Shown here in pieces: positions 51,335 to 58,716 of a stretch of 64,000 nt of DNA. Within the stretch, counting starts at the first letter, position 1. Every line of letters begins with the position of its first letter. The DNA comes from Stieleria maiorica. Lineage in GTDB: Bacteria; Planctomycetota; Planctomycetia; Pirellulales; Pirellulaceae. The notes beneath the pieces are model-generated. The model did no database searches and had not been told where the DNA came from. It saw only the letters and a list, made by a program, of their open reading frames with translations. The translations under genes were made by a program, and so were the position numbers. The stretch spans positions 1,709,409 through 1,773,408 of the forward strand of contig NZ_CP036264.1 of NCBI RefSeq assembly GCF_008035925.1, written 5' to 3'.

Positions 51335-51751
51335 ATGGATACGCGAATCAGCATGATCACACTCGGCGTCCGCGATCTTGACGCGGCGATCCGTTTCTAC
51401 CGTGACGGGCTCGGTTTTCCCAAAATGGAATCGCCGCCTGAAGTTGCGTTCTTTACCCTCAACGGCACTTGGCTCGGACTGTATGGGCTGGAGTCACTCG
51501 CAGATGACGCGGGCGTTTCTCCCGACCGCAGCGGATTCGCCGGATTCGCTCTTGCGCACAATGTCGAATCTGAAGGCGAAGTCGAAGCGATCCTTTCGCG
51601 GGCTTCGGAGTACGGCGCCGAAATTACCAAGCCAGCTGCGCACACCGAATGGGGCGGCTACTCGGGATACTTCGCCGATCTGGATGGCTATCAATGGGAA
51701 ATCGCCCTCAACCCGCATTTCTGGGTCGGCCCGCCCAAAACTGGTGGATAA
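51335..51751 (+). CDS. VOC (glyoxalase/bleomycin-resistance) family protein
   Basis: The 138-residue protein begins MDTRISMITLGVRDLDAAIR, FYRDGLGFP, and ends GYSGYFADLDGYQWEIALNP. Both are hallmarks of a two-module VOC fold with metal ligands expected at the strand ends (GLU in WEIA). The substrate cannot be told. It is followed at once by a degenerate attC (site 25), so it is probably a cassette gene. Confidence 0.88.
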   Translation: MDTRISMITLGVRDLDAAIRFYRDGLGFPKMESPPEVAFFTLNGTWLGLYGLESLADDAGVSPDRSGFAGFALAHNVESEGEVEAILSRASEYGAEITKPAAHTEWGGYSGYFADLDGYQWEIALNPHFWVGPPKTGG

Positions 51752-51835
51752 CAATCCGATCCGCGACCAGCGGCGAGGTCAGCTTGATGAAGTCGTTGGT
51801 CTTTCATCACCGCTAGGTCACGGCAAGCGTGAGGT
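51746..51835 (+). other. attC: attC site 25 (degenerate R')
   Basis: R'' GGATAAC, expected R' reads GTGAGGT, 90 bp. Arms CCGCGACCAGCGGCGAGG and CACCGCTAGGTCACGG. Confidence 0.65.
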
Positions 51836-51840
51836 ACAAA

Positions 51841-52431
51841 ATGAGACGTTCTAGATTAAGTTTCGTTTCTTTACTGGTCTTCAGCATGTTCGCAGCCAAT
51901 GCTGCGGAGGGACCGGCTCAGGACCGTCCACCGAAGCCGCCGACATGGCGACAGTTCAACCAGGTGTTCGTCAAAGTCATCATCCCCGTCACGTCTCACA
52001 CTCCCAAGCAGGACGGCCCTGTCGTTGAGTCTTGGGTTGCTGAGGAGCTCAGGAAGTTGGGCGAGACCGAATGTTTTGCGGTCACAGACTGGGTGCCTGT
52101 TTGTGACGGGCTTCTTGAGGACGATGTTGTCGACAATCGCGTCTGGGATGGCGGTCGTTTCGCCAGAACCGTCTATTGCCCCGTCGGCGGAGACATTCCG
52201 CAGCGAAAGGAGGGGCGCTTGTTGGTCAACGTTCGTGGCTGGACGCCGGGCGGCTTAGAGGTGAACATCGCGCTGGCGGATGAACCGGGTAGTCGAGCGG
52301 TTGGCTCCGTGCAGATTCTGGTGGGCAAGGAGCGAAAGCCGATGAAGACCGAAGAGCCGATCCCGTACGTGGCAGTCATCATTACGCCGCCACCACTGGA
52401 GGGTGTCACGTCACACGGCGATGTTGACTAG
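51841..52431 (+). CDS. Secreted protein of unknown function
   Basis: ATG 51841 opens MRRSRLSFVSLLVFSMFAAN, a signal peptide with cleavage near NAAEG. The mature about 175 residues (PTWRQFNQVFVKVIIPVTSH; RVWDGGRFARTVYCPVGGDI) have no motif I know and end PPPLEGVTSHGDVD. Probably the last cassette gene of the array; the stop abuts a MITE-like insertion. Confidence 0.65.
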   Translation: MRRSRLSFVSLLVFSMFAANAAEGPAQDRPPKPPTWRQFNQVFVKVIIPVTSHTPKQDGPVVESWVAEELRKLGETECFAVTDWVPVCDGLLEDDVVDNRVWDGGRFARTVYCPVGGDIPQRKEGRLLVNVRGWTPGGLEVNIALADEPGSRAVGSVQILVGKERKPMKTEEPIPYVAVIITPPPLEGVTSHGDVD

Positions 52432-52565
52432 CTGGACATCGCCACTTTGCCCAAGAAACACCGTGAATCGCCGGTCGAACGTAGCTACCTTCGCCAGAAG
52501 GTGGATCCCTGGGATTTTCCACGCTCTGGCGAGCGTAGCTACGCATCAAGGGGCTGTCCAGCTAG
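52428..52565. mobile_element. MITE-like element of ~138 bp with 11-bp terminal inverted repeats
   Basis: CTAGCTGGACA (52428-52438) and TGTCCAGCTAG (52555-52565) are perfect inverted repeats; CTAG may be the target duplication. Inside, GTAGCTACCTTCGCCAGA and TCTGGCGAGCGTAGCTAC form a second hairpin. No transposase is encoded. The inner CCAGAAGGTGGATCC part also occurs, in opposite orientation, at 57.87 kb. Confidence 0.65.
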
Positions 52566-52615
52566 GCAGACCAAAGCGGTGAACTGGAGTCGCCGATCAC
52601 ACGGAGATTGAAAAC
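52566..52615 (+). other. attC: attC half-site at the distal end of the array
   Basis: GGCAGACCAAAGCGGTGAAC followed by TGGAGTCGCCGATCAC matches the left half of an attC (R'' GCAGACC mutated from GCAGAAC). No right half follows, so the array ends here. Confidence 0.6.
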
Positions 52616-52881
52616 ATCGTCACTCATCAATCGAAGACCAATTTTGGATTGCTGGTGCCCTCTGGCGGAAACGCATTGCTCGCTTACGCAAGGGAAAATG
52701 GACTGCGTTTGGTCTATCGCCTTTCAAAAGCAACATCCGATCCGGTCTCGCTCAAGCAGTATCAACCCGCGAGAAATCGGCCGCAGAATCGCCGTTAACA
52801 ATGCGATTGGCACGGTCGCCGGGTAGAATGTTGCGGCTGTTCGTCTCCGACCGGATGTTCCCGCCACGCTGATCTGACACC
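52616..52881. other. Short gene-free stretch before the sulfatase gene
   Basis: About 265 bases without a credible gene. It should hold the sulfatase promoter; I cannot place it with confidence. Confidence 0.4.
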
Positions 52882-54351
52882 ATGACTGTCTTTGAAAAAC
52901 CATTCCTCTGCCTGGCTTTGGTCGCGTTCTTTTGTTTCGGCTGTTTTGAAAACGTTCGGTCCGCGGAACTGCCGAACATTGTGTTAATCCTGGTCGATGA
53001 CATGGGCTACGGGGATCCGGGGTGCTTCAATCCCGACAGCAAGATCCCGACTCCGAACATCGATTCCTTGGCGGCCGCGGGCATGCGTTTTACCGATGCA
53101 CACGCCTCTGGACCGCTGTGTCACATGTCGCGCTATGGGTTGATGACGGGACGTTACCCGTTCCGGATCAATGTGGGGCGTTGGCCCAAACAGGCCCTGA
53201 TCGAGCCCGGCGAAGTCACGTTACCGTCGCTGCTGCGGGATGCCGGATACCGAACGGCGATGGTCGGCAAGTGGCACGTGGGATTTGACGAGGACGGTTA
53301 TGACAAACCGTTGCCCGGAGGCCCTGTCGATCGGGGGTTCGATTCGTTCTTCGGCATCCGGGCGTCGACGGACATCCCGCCGTATTTTTACATCCGAGAC
53401 CGGATGGCGGTCGCACCGCCGTCGGATTCGATTGCCGCCAATCAGAGCGACGGCTGGTCGCCGATCCAAGGGGCGTTTTGGCGCGCCGGTGGGATCGCAC
53501 CGGGGTTGCAATTGGAAGACGTACTGCCGCGATTCACCGAAGAGGCCTGTCAGGTGATTCGCTCTCACGAAGGCCGCGATCAACCGTTGATGTTGTACTT
53601 GGCCTATCCCGCACCGCACACGCCATGGTTGCCGTCGGAGGAGTTTGCGGGCAAGTCGGGCGCGGGCATGTACGGTGATTTCGCGATGATGGTCGACGCG
53701 ATGATCGGCAAGGTGCTCAAACAGCTCGACGCGGCGAACATGACCGACGACACGATGGTGATTTTCACCAGCGACAACGGACCGGTCTGGTACGAAGCCG
53801 ATGTCGAACGATTCGGGCACGATAGTTCGGGCGACTTGCGCGGCATGAAAGCCGACGCCTGGGAGTGCGGCCACCGGATGCCGATGGTTGTGCGTTGGCC
53901 GGGAGTCGTCGCGGCAGGATCGGCCAGCGGAAAAATGATCAGTTTCGTCGATTTCTTGGCCACTGCGGATGAATTGACCGGATCGAAGGTCTACCAAAAC
54001 AAGGACAAGACGGATGTCGGACCGGACAGTTTCAGTTTTCTCGGTGAGTTGACCGGCAAACCGTCCGACGCGCCCCAGAGGACGTCGCTGGCGCTCAAGA
54101 GCGGCAAGGGACTGATGACGATTCGGCGCGGGGATTGGAAATTCATCGACGGGGATGGATCGGGCGGGTTCAGTGATCGCGGAACGAAGGGCAAATCCGA
54201 GATCTCAAAAGGCCAACTTTACAACTTGGCCGATGACATCGGAGAAACGAATAATCTGGTTGATCAGTATCCAGAGATGGTGCGATCACTACGTGCCGAG
54301 TTGGCGAAGGTCGAAGCGGTCCCGCGACACCGTGACGTGAGAGCGGAGTGA
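52882..54351 (+). CDS. Secreted sulfatase family protein with variant formylglycine motif
   Basis: The 489-residue protein has a signal peptide (PFLCLALVAFFCFGCFENVR), then PNIVLILVDDMGYGDPG (metal-binding Asp pair), PNIDSLAAAGMRFTDAHA, KWHVGFDEDGYD and FTSDNGP, all standard for type I sulfatases. The activation motif reads C80-H-M-S-R followed by YGLMTGRYP. The canonical CxPxR has Pro where Met stands here, so conversion of Cys to formylglycine may be altered. Planctomycetes use many such enzymes on algal sulfated polysaccharides; the substrate is unknown. Confidence 0.88.
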   Translation: MTVFEKPFLCLALVAFFCFGCFENVRSAELPNIVLILVDDMGYGDPGCFNPDSKIPTPNIDSLAAAGMRFTDAHASGPLCHMSRYGLMTGRYPFRINVGRWPKQALIEPGEVTLPSLLRDAGYRTAMVGKWHVGFDEDGYDKPLPGGPVDRGFDSFFGIRASTDIPPYFYIRDRMAVAPPSDSIAANQSDGWSPIQGAFWRAGGIAPGLQLEDVLPRFTEEACQVIRSHEGRDQPLMLYLAYPAPHTPWLPSEEFAGKSGAGMYGDFAMMVDAMIGKVLKQLDAANMTDDTMVIFTSDNGPVWYEADVERFGHDSSGDLRGMKADAWECGHRMPMVVRWPGVVAAGSASGKMISFVDFLATADELTGSKVYQNKDKTDVGPDSFSFLGELTGKPSDAPQRTSLALKSGKGLMTIRRGDWKFIDGDGSGGFSDRGTKGKSEISKGQLYNLADDIGETNNLVDQYPEMVRSLRAELAKVEAVPRHRDVRAE

Positions 54352-54361
54352 GCGCAGGGGG

Positions 54362-54517
54362 CGGAAACCGTTGGTGTTTAGCCTTGAGGCGATCTCCAAC
54401 CGTTGGTGTCTAGCCATTAGGCGATTCCCCCTGTCGCTGCTTCGCAGCGAGCGGCGACCGCCCGGAAGGGCCGTCGTACTTAGAGCGGCGACCGCCCGGA
54501 AGGGCCGTCGTACTTAC
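54362..54517. repeat. Two pairs of short tandem repeats between convergent genes
   Basis: AACCGTTGGTGTTTAGCC / AACCGTTGGTGTCTAGCC at 54368-54430 are followed by two copies of GAGCGGCGACCGCCCGGAAG plus GGCCGTCGTACTTA at about 54449-54516. The latter belong to the GTACGAC family, and each could form a short GC hairpin. Confidence 0.8.
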
Positions 54518-55758
54518 TTGCCGATGCAATACAGGTTTTTGTCGCTGCGCAAATAGAGCTTGCCGCCGGCGACGATCGGACTGGCGTTGAACGTGCTACG
54601 GTCGTCGAGCCGGTTGTGCGCCAGTTGCTGGAATTCCGGTTTGGCGGCCAACACATAGGTGCCTCCGTTTCGCGTCACGACGTACAGTTTGCCGTCGCCG
54701 ACCAGGGTCGACGCATAGGGCTGGCCGCGAAACCGCTCGGCGTACATCACTTCGCCGTCGGCCAGTCGCACGCAGTAGGCGATCGTGTTGCGGTCGCTGA
54801 CCCAATACAGGTGGCCCTGGTGGATGACGGGCGACACGACGTTCGCTCCCGCCTTGGCTTCCCACAATCGGTGCGTGTCGGTGACGTCACCTCGACCGCC
54901 GGCGCGGACCGCAATGGCTCGCGAGGTCCGCCCGCCGATCACGTAGACGACGCCGTCTTGCGAGACGATGCTGGGGCAGACGTAGTCTTGGATGCCGTCG
55001 CAGTTCCACAAGGGATCGCCGGTCGCCGGATCAAACGCCAAGATCTTGTCTTTCACGCTGACGACCAGTTCTTGCTTGCCGCCGTCGACGTCGACCAAGT
55101 GTGGCGTGTTCCACGAAGCCTTCATCCCATCGGCGCGCCAAACCTCTTGCCCGTTGCTCTTGTCGATCGCCACCAGCGAACCGCTTTCGACACTGGCGTT
55201 AACGATCACCAAATTCTGATACAGGATCGGCGACGTGCCACATCCCCAGCCGTGGGTGTTGTCGCCGATGTCGGCCTGCCAGAGTTGGTTGCCTTTCAGG
55301 TCGAATTTCAAGACGCCCGTTTTGCCGAAGAAGACGTACAGGGATTCGCCGTCGGTGACGGGGGTGGCCGCCGCATAGCCGTGATCCCGGACGCGTTCCG
55401 ATTCGGGCAGTTTGGGTTGGACGTGCTGATCCCAAATCGTCGACCCGTCGCTGGCCAAGCAAACCACATGCAACGTCAGGTCTTCCATCCGCCCGGGGTT
55501 CTCGCGATCGATGCCGTACCCGCTGTAGCAGGTCAGGTACAAGCGGTCGCCGAGTGCGATCGGGCTGGACGCGCCGTGTCCCGGGAGTTCCGTTTTCCAC
55601 ACGACGTTCTCAGTTTCGCTCCAGACCAGCGGCAGGTCGGTTTCATGCGTCACGCCCTGACCGCCGGGGCCGCGAAATTGGGGCCAATCGGCGGCGTGAG
55701 CATTCAACAAGAAGGTGGTTGCAACTAGCAATGACATCGAAACGGGAGCAACTCGCAT
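54514..55758 (-). CDS. Secreted PQQ-like beta-propeller protein
   Basis: From ATG 55758 (MRVAPVSMSLLVATTFLLNA) the protein has a signal peptide, then WPQFRGPGGQGVTHETDLPL, the common start of planctomycete PQQ-like propellers. Repeated blade motifs follow: GDRLYLTCYSG, GQEVWRADG, GVVYVIGGRTS, GKLYLRSDKN. No calcium- or PQQ-ligand set of a dehydrogenase is evident, so it is probably a non-enzymatic or unknown propeller. The frame upstream to 55890 is translated GGCAGAATGATG repeat and is excluded. Confidence 0.85.
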   Translation of the reverse strand: MRVAPVSMSLLVATTFLLNAHAADWPQFRGPGGQGVTHETDLPLVWSETENVVWKTELPGHGASSPIALGDRLYLTCYSGYGIDRENPGRMEDLTLHVVCLASDGSTIWDQHVQPKLPESERVRDHGYAAATPVTDGESLYVFFGKTGVLKFDLKGNQLWQADIGDNTHGWGCGTSPILYQNLVIVNASVESGSLVAIDKSNGQEVWRADGMKASWNTPHLVDVDGGKQELVVSVKDKILAFDPATGDPLWNCDGIQDYVCPSIVSQDGVVYVIGGRTSRAIAVRAGGRGDVTDTHRLWEAKAGANVVSPVIHQGHLYWVSDRNTIAYCVRLADGEVMYAERFRGQPYASTLVGDGKLYVVTRNGGTYVLAAKPEFQQLAHNRLDDRSTFNASPIVAGGKLYLRSDKNLYCIGK

Positions 55759-55789
55759 GGCAGTTCTCGCGGAGGTGGGTGGAGGGCTT

Positions 55790-55874
55790 GGGCAGAATGA
55801 TGGGGCCGAATGATGGGGGCAGAATGATGGGGGCAGAATGATGGGGGCAGAATGATGGGGGCAGAATGATGGGG
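55790..55874. repeat. Tandem GGGGGCAGAATGAT repeat, six copies
   Basis: The 14-15-base unit GGGCAGAATGATGGG recurs about six times, one copy as GGGCCGAATGATGG. It lies just upstream of the propeller gene. Confidence 0.92.
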
Positions 55875-55891
55875 TGCGCTTGAGCGACAAT

Positions 55892-56605
55892 CTATGCGAC
55901 GAAGTCGAAGATCCCCGAGCGGAACGTGCTGGTCCCCGGGTGTCCTCCCGACACGATGCCTTGGGGGCCGATCAGGTGGGCGTCCATGGGAATCTGGATC
56001 GTGCCGGATTCGAGAAACAGTGTCAGGTGACTGTCGGAAGTGTTGCCCTGTTTCTCTCGCGTGAAGTAGACCGCTTGAGATTCAAATTCCTTCGTCGTGA
56101 TCGCGCGTTTCGTTTTGAAGATGCTGAAATGACCGTTGAAACGCGACGGGACGGGACGCGGGTGCAGGCCTTGCTGACGTCCCAAAAAATAGACGCTCGA
56201 AAAGTTGTGTGGAACCGATCGGATCTCGAAGTAATGGTCGCGGTTTTTCGCGCCGAAGGAATCATTGGCGTTTTCACGCATGATGGTGAACTTCAGTGAC
56301 TTCGGTTCGCTCCGCTTGACCGGCGGTGGGAGTTTTAGTTCTGGAAGCGTGTACAGCACGAGCTTCAAATAGGTTTGCTTCCCCACTTCGATCAAGCCAT
56401 CACAGCCGCCCCAGCCGAAATGATGAAGTTGGAAACGCTGAATCGCCTTGATCGTCTTCGGTCCACATTTGCCATCTTTGTCCAGTGGTACCGGCGAACC
56501 GCCTTCGTCCAGCGGCACTTGATTGATCGCGTCCTGCACGCCCAAGACATCGTTGTGTTGATTGACGCCGCGGCGTCCGACCGAAGCACTCAGGAACAGG
56601 GTCAT
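55892..56605 (-). CDS. Protein with peptidoglycan-binding-like N-terminal region
   Basis: The 237-residue protein starts MTLFLSASVGRRGVNQHNDV. The segment VQDAINQVPLDEGG followed by DGKCGPKTIKAIQRFQ (about residues 23-60) matches the PG_binding_1 helical repeat (GxxTxxAVxxFQ). The C-terminal 130 residues (beta-rich, FNGHFSIFKTKRAITTKEFE) are unknown. No signal peptide is evident. A phage-tail or cell-wall role could be imagined, but nothing in the neighbourhood supports it. Confidence 0.65.
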   Translation of the reverse strand: MTLFLSASVGRRGVNQHNDVLGVQDAINQVPLDEGGSPVPLDKDGKCGPKTIKAIQRFQLHHFGWGGCDGLIEVGKQTYLKLVLYTLPELKLPPPVKRSEPKSLKFTIMRENANDSFGAKNRDHYFEIRSVPHNFSSVYFLGRQQGLHPRPVPSRFNGHFSIFKTKRAITTKEFESQAVYFTREKQGNTSDSHLTLFLESGTIQIPMDAHLIGPQGIVSGGHPGTSTFRSGIFDFVA

Positions 56606-56689
56606 GGCTGGGCCTTTTAATGAAACGTTGCCGCCCGTCTCGAGACACGTCTGCTAGAGGCGAAGATAACCATGCCAGCGTGACGATGC

Positions 56690-56815
56690 AAATTGGGGGC
56701 AGAATGATGGGGCAGAATGATTCGGGGCAGAATGATGGGGGCAAGACGATGGGGGCAAAACGATGGGGGCAAAACGATGGGGCGGGAGGATGATGGGGCG
56801 GGAGGATGATGGGGA
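56690..56815. repeat. GGCAGAATGATGGGG and GGCAAAACGATGGGGG repeats
   Basis: About eight units in tandem, mixing GGGGCAGAATGAT, GGGGCAAAACGATG and GGGCGGGAGGATGATG, between two minus-strand genes. Confidence 0.9.
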
Positions 56816-56834
56816 GATGGCGGGTGGGGAAAGG

Positions 56835-57767
56835 TTATGGCAATTCGATTTGCGTCAGCGCGCCGTTGGTTCCGCCGACCAGGACGCTGCGGCCGGAGGG
56901 GGCGATGGCGATCGCATAGGCGGGCCCGTCGATGCCCTCGCCGATCGCCGTCACCTGAACGGTCTCGGGGTGGATCAAATACGCCTTGCCGTCGTCGCAA
57001 CAGGCTGCGACGTGGGACCCGTCGTGCAGCCAGCGGATTTGCCGTGGTTTGGACGGTAGCCTGGCGAAACGCACCATGCGCCCGATGGTCGGTTGCCAAA
57101 ACCGCACGGTCGCGTCGTCGCTGGCCGAGGCGATCATCGGCAGCCCGGCGTTGGACGGACGTAACGCGACACAGCCGACCGGTTGAACATGGATCGCCAT
57201 GTTGCGAACAAGCGCGCCGGTTTGTGTCTCCCAGACACGAAGACTTTGGTCGATCCCCGCACTGACGATCAGCCCCGGGGCGTCAAGATGCTCGATCGTC
57301 AAGACGCCTCGCGAGTGTCCTTTCAGCGTCAACCATCGTTCGCCTGTGGTGGTGTCCCAAAGCAGCACGTTGTGATCCAGGCCGGCCGAGGCGAGTCGGG
57401 TATCGTCCAACCAGTCGATGGCCATCACGGAATCAAAATGTCCGTCGAGGATCCTCAGTGAATCCCCGTCCGGCCAAGAAAGAATTTCGACGGTTCCGTT
57501 TTCCGCGGGAGTTCCGCCGGCGACGGCCAGGCGTTCGCCGCCGGGGGCAAACGCAAGGTCGTGAAGGTTGGGCGAGGACACCTCAATCACTCGTTGCGGG
57601 CTGAGGTCTGGCCAGCGGTAGACGGCCACGCCGGCCTGGGAACTCGCGACCAGCGATGAACCGTCGGGGGCAAACACGACGGCGGTGATCGGTGGCTCGG
57701 CAGCGCGGCAAAGCAAAACAGCCGCGATCATCGGGAGAAACAAAAGGGATCGAACGAGATTCAGCAT
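56835..57767 (-). CDS. Secreted WD40-repeat protein
   Basis: From ATG 57767 (MLNLVRSLLFLPMIAAVLLC) a signal peptide precedes about six WD40-type blades over 300 residues. Examples are LAFAPGGERLAVAGGTP, DWLDDTRLASAGLDHNVLLW, SAGIDQSLRVW, IASASDDATVRFW and AIAPSGRSVLVGGTNG. A start at 57800 is possible. It probably folds into one propeller outside the cytoplasm; ligand unknown. Confidence 0.85.
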   Translation of the reverse strand: MLNLVRSLLFLPMIAAVLLCRAAEPPITAVVFAPDGSSLVASSQAGVAVYRWPDLSPQRVIEVSSPNLHDLAFAPGGERLAVAGGTPAENGTVEILSWPDGDSLRILDGHFDSVMAIDWLDDTRLASAGLDHNVLLWDTTTGERWLTLKGHSRGVLTIEHLDAPGLIVSAGIDQSLRVWETQTGALVRNMAIHVQPVGCVALRPSNAGLPMIASASDDATVRFWQPTIGRMVRFARLPSKPRQIRWLHDGSHVAACCDDGKAYLIHPETVQVTAIGEGIDGPAYAIAIAPSGRSVLVGGTNGALTQIELP

Positions 57768-57859
57768 TGTTTTGTTCAAAATGGGGGAGGCTGCATCCAA
57801 TATAATCTTCGCTACCGATCGGTACCCAATGTGGATCGCAACGCTGGCGGGGGCATGGG

Positions 57860-57932
57860 AATCCCTGCGGATCCACCTTCTGGCGAAGGTAGGTACGTGG
57901 ATCCACCTTCTGGCGAAGGTAGTTTCGTGGGA
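57860..57932. repeat. Tandem pair GGATCCACCTTCTGGCGAAG
   Basis: Two 30-base units begin at about 57869 and 57899, spaced exactly 30 bases. The same oligonucleotide occurs inverted inside the MITE-like element at 52.5 kb. Confidence 0.85.
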
Positions 57933-58005
57933 ACGGCGATTGGCAACATTTCATGTGCAAAGCGGTGGGGCAGTTCGCGTTGCACGCTGACGAAGGAAGC
58001 AATGC

Positions 58006-58707
58006 ATGAGTGAAGAACCCCACCATTTGCTGCTGGTCGAGGACGACGCCGAGTTGTCCGGCATGATGAAAGATTTTTTGACCGGCAAGGGGTACCGCGT
58101 CTCGGTCGAAGCGAACGGATCGGCCGCGATCGGGCGAATCGAGTCCGAAACCTATGACGCGATCATTTTGGACATCGGGCTGCCGGGGGCGGACGGTTTC
58201 AGTGTTTGTAAGAGTGTACGCCCCAAGTTCGGAGGCCCGATCATCGTGTTGACCGCGCGAGGGGACGAGATGGATGAAGTCGTGGCGTTGGAAGCCGGGG
58301 CGGACGACTTCATGAGCAAACCGGTGCGTCCCAATGCCCTGATCGCTCGGTTGAAGATTCATCTGCGCCGATTCGATTCCGGTTCATCCGATTCGGTCGC
58401 CCCTTCGGCAGAGATCGTGGTGGGCGACTTGAGCATCAGCCCCGGCAGTCGCGGCGTCAGGGTCGGGGATCGGTCGATCGAGCTGACGACCGCCGAATTC
58501 GACTTGATCGAATACCTGGCTCGTCGCGCCGGCACGGTGGTCTCACGCAAGGAGTTGTACGTCGATCTCTTGGAAATCCCCTATGATGGCATGGATCGCT
58601 CGTTGGACTTGCGCGTCTCGCGGTTGCGGCGCAAACTGGGCGACGATCCCCACCAGCCGACCCGCATCAAATCCGTGCGCGGCGTCGGATATCTCTTTGC
58701 CAAATGA
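58006..58707 (+). CDS. OmpR/PhoB-family response regulator
   Basis: The 233-residue protein has a receiver domain (acidic pair VEDD at 12-15, phosphorylatable Asp in AIILDIGLPGADG near residue 51, Thr in VLTARGD, Lys in FMSKPVRPN). A winged-helix DNA-binding domain follows (about 140-233; LTTAEFDLIEYLARR, DLRVSRLRRKLGDDP, SVRGVGYLFAK). The gene is 9 bp upstream of a histidine kinase gene, so the two form a two-component system. Closest in style to RstA/CpxR-type regulators. Confidence 0.92.
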   Translation: MSEEPHHLLLVEDDAELSGMMKDFLTGKGYRVSVEANGSAAIGRIESETYDAIILDIGLPGADGFSVCKSVRPKFGGPIIVLTARGDEMDEVVALEAGADDFMSKPVRPNALIARLKIHLRRFDSGSSDSVAPSAEIVVGDLSISPGSRGVRVGDRSIELTTAEFDLIEYLARRAGTVVSRKELYVDLLEIPYDGMDRSLDLRVSRLRRKLGDDPHQPTRIKSVRGVGYLFAK

Positions 58708-58716
58708 TGTGACGCC

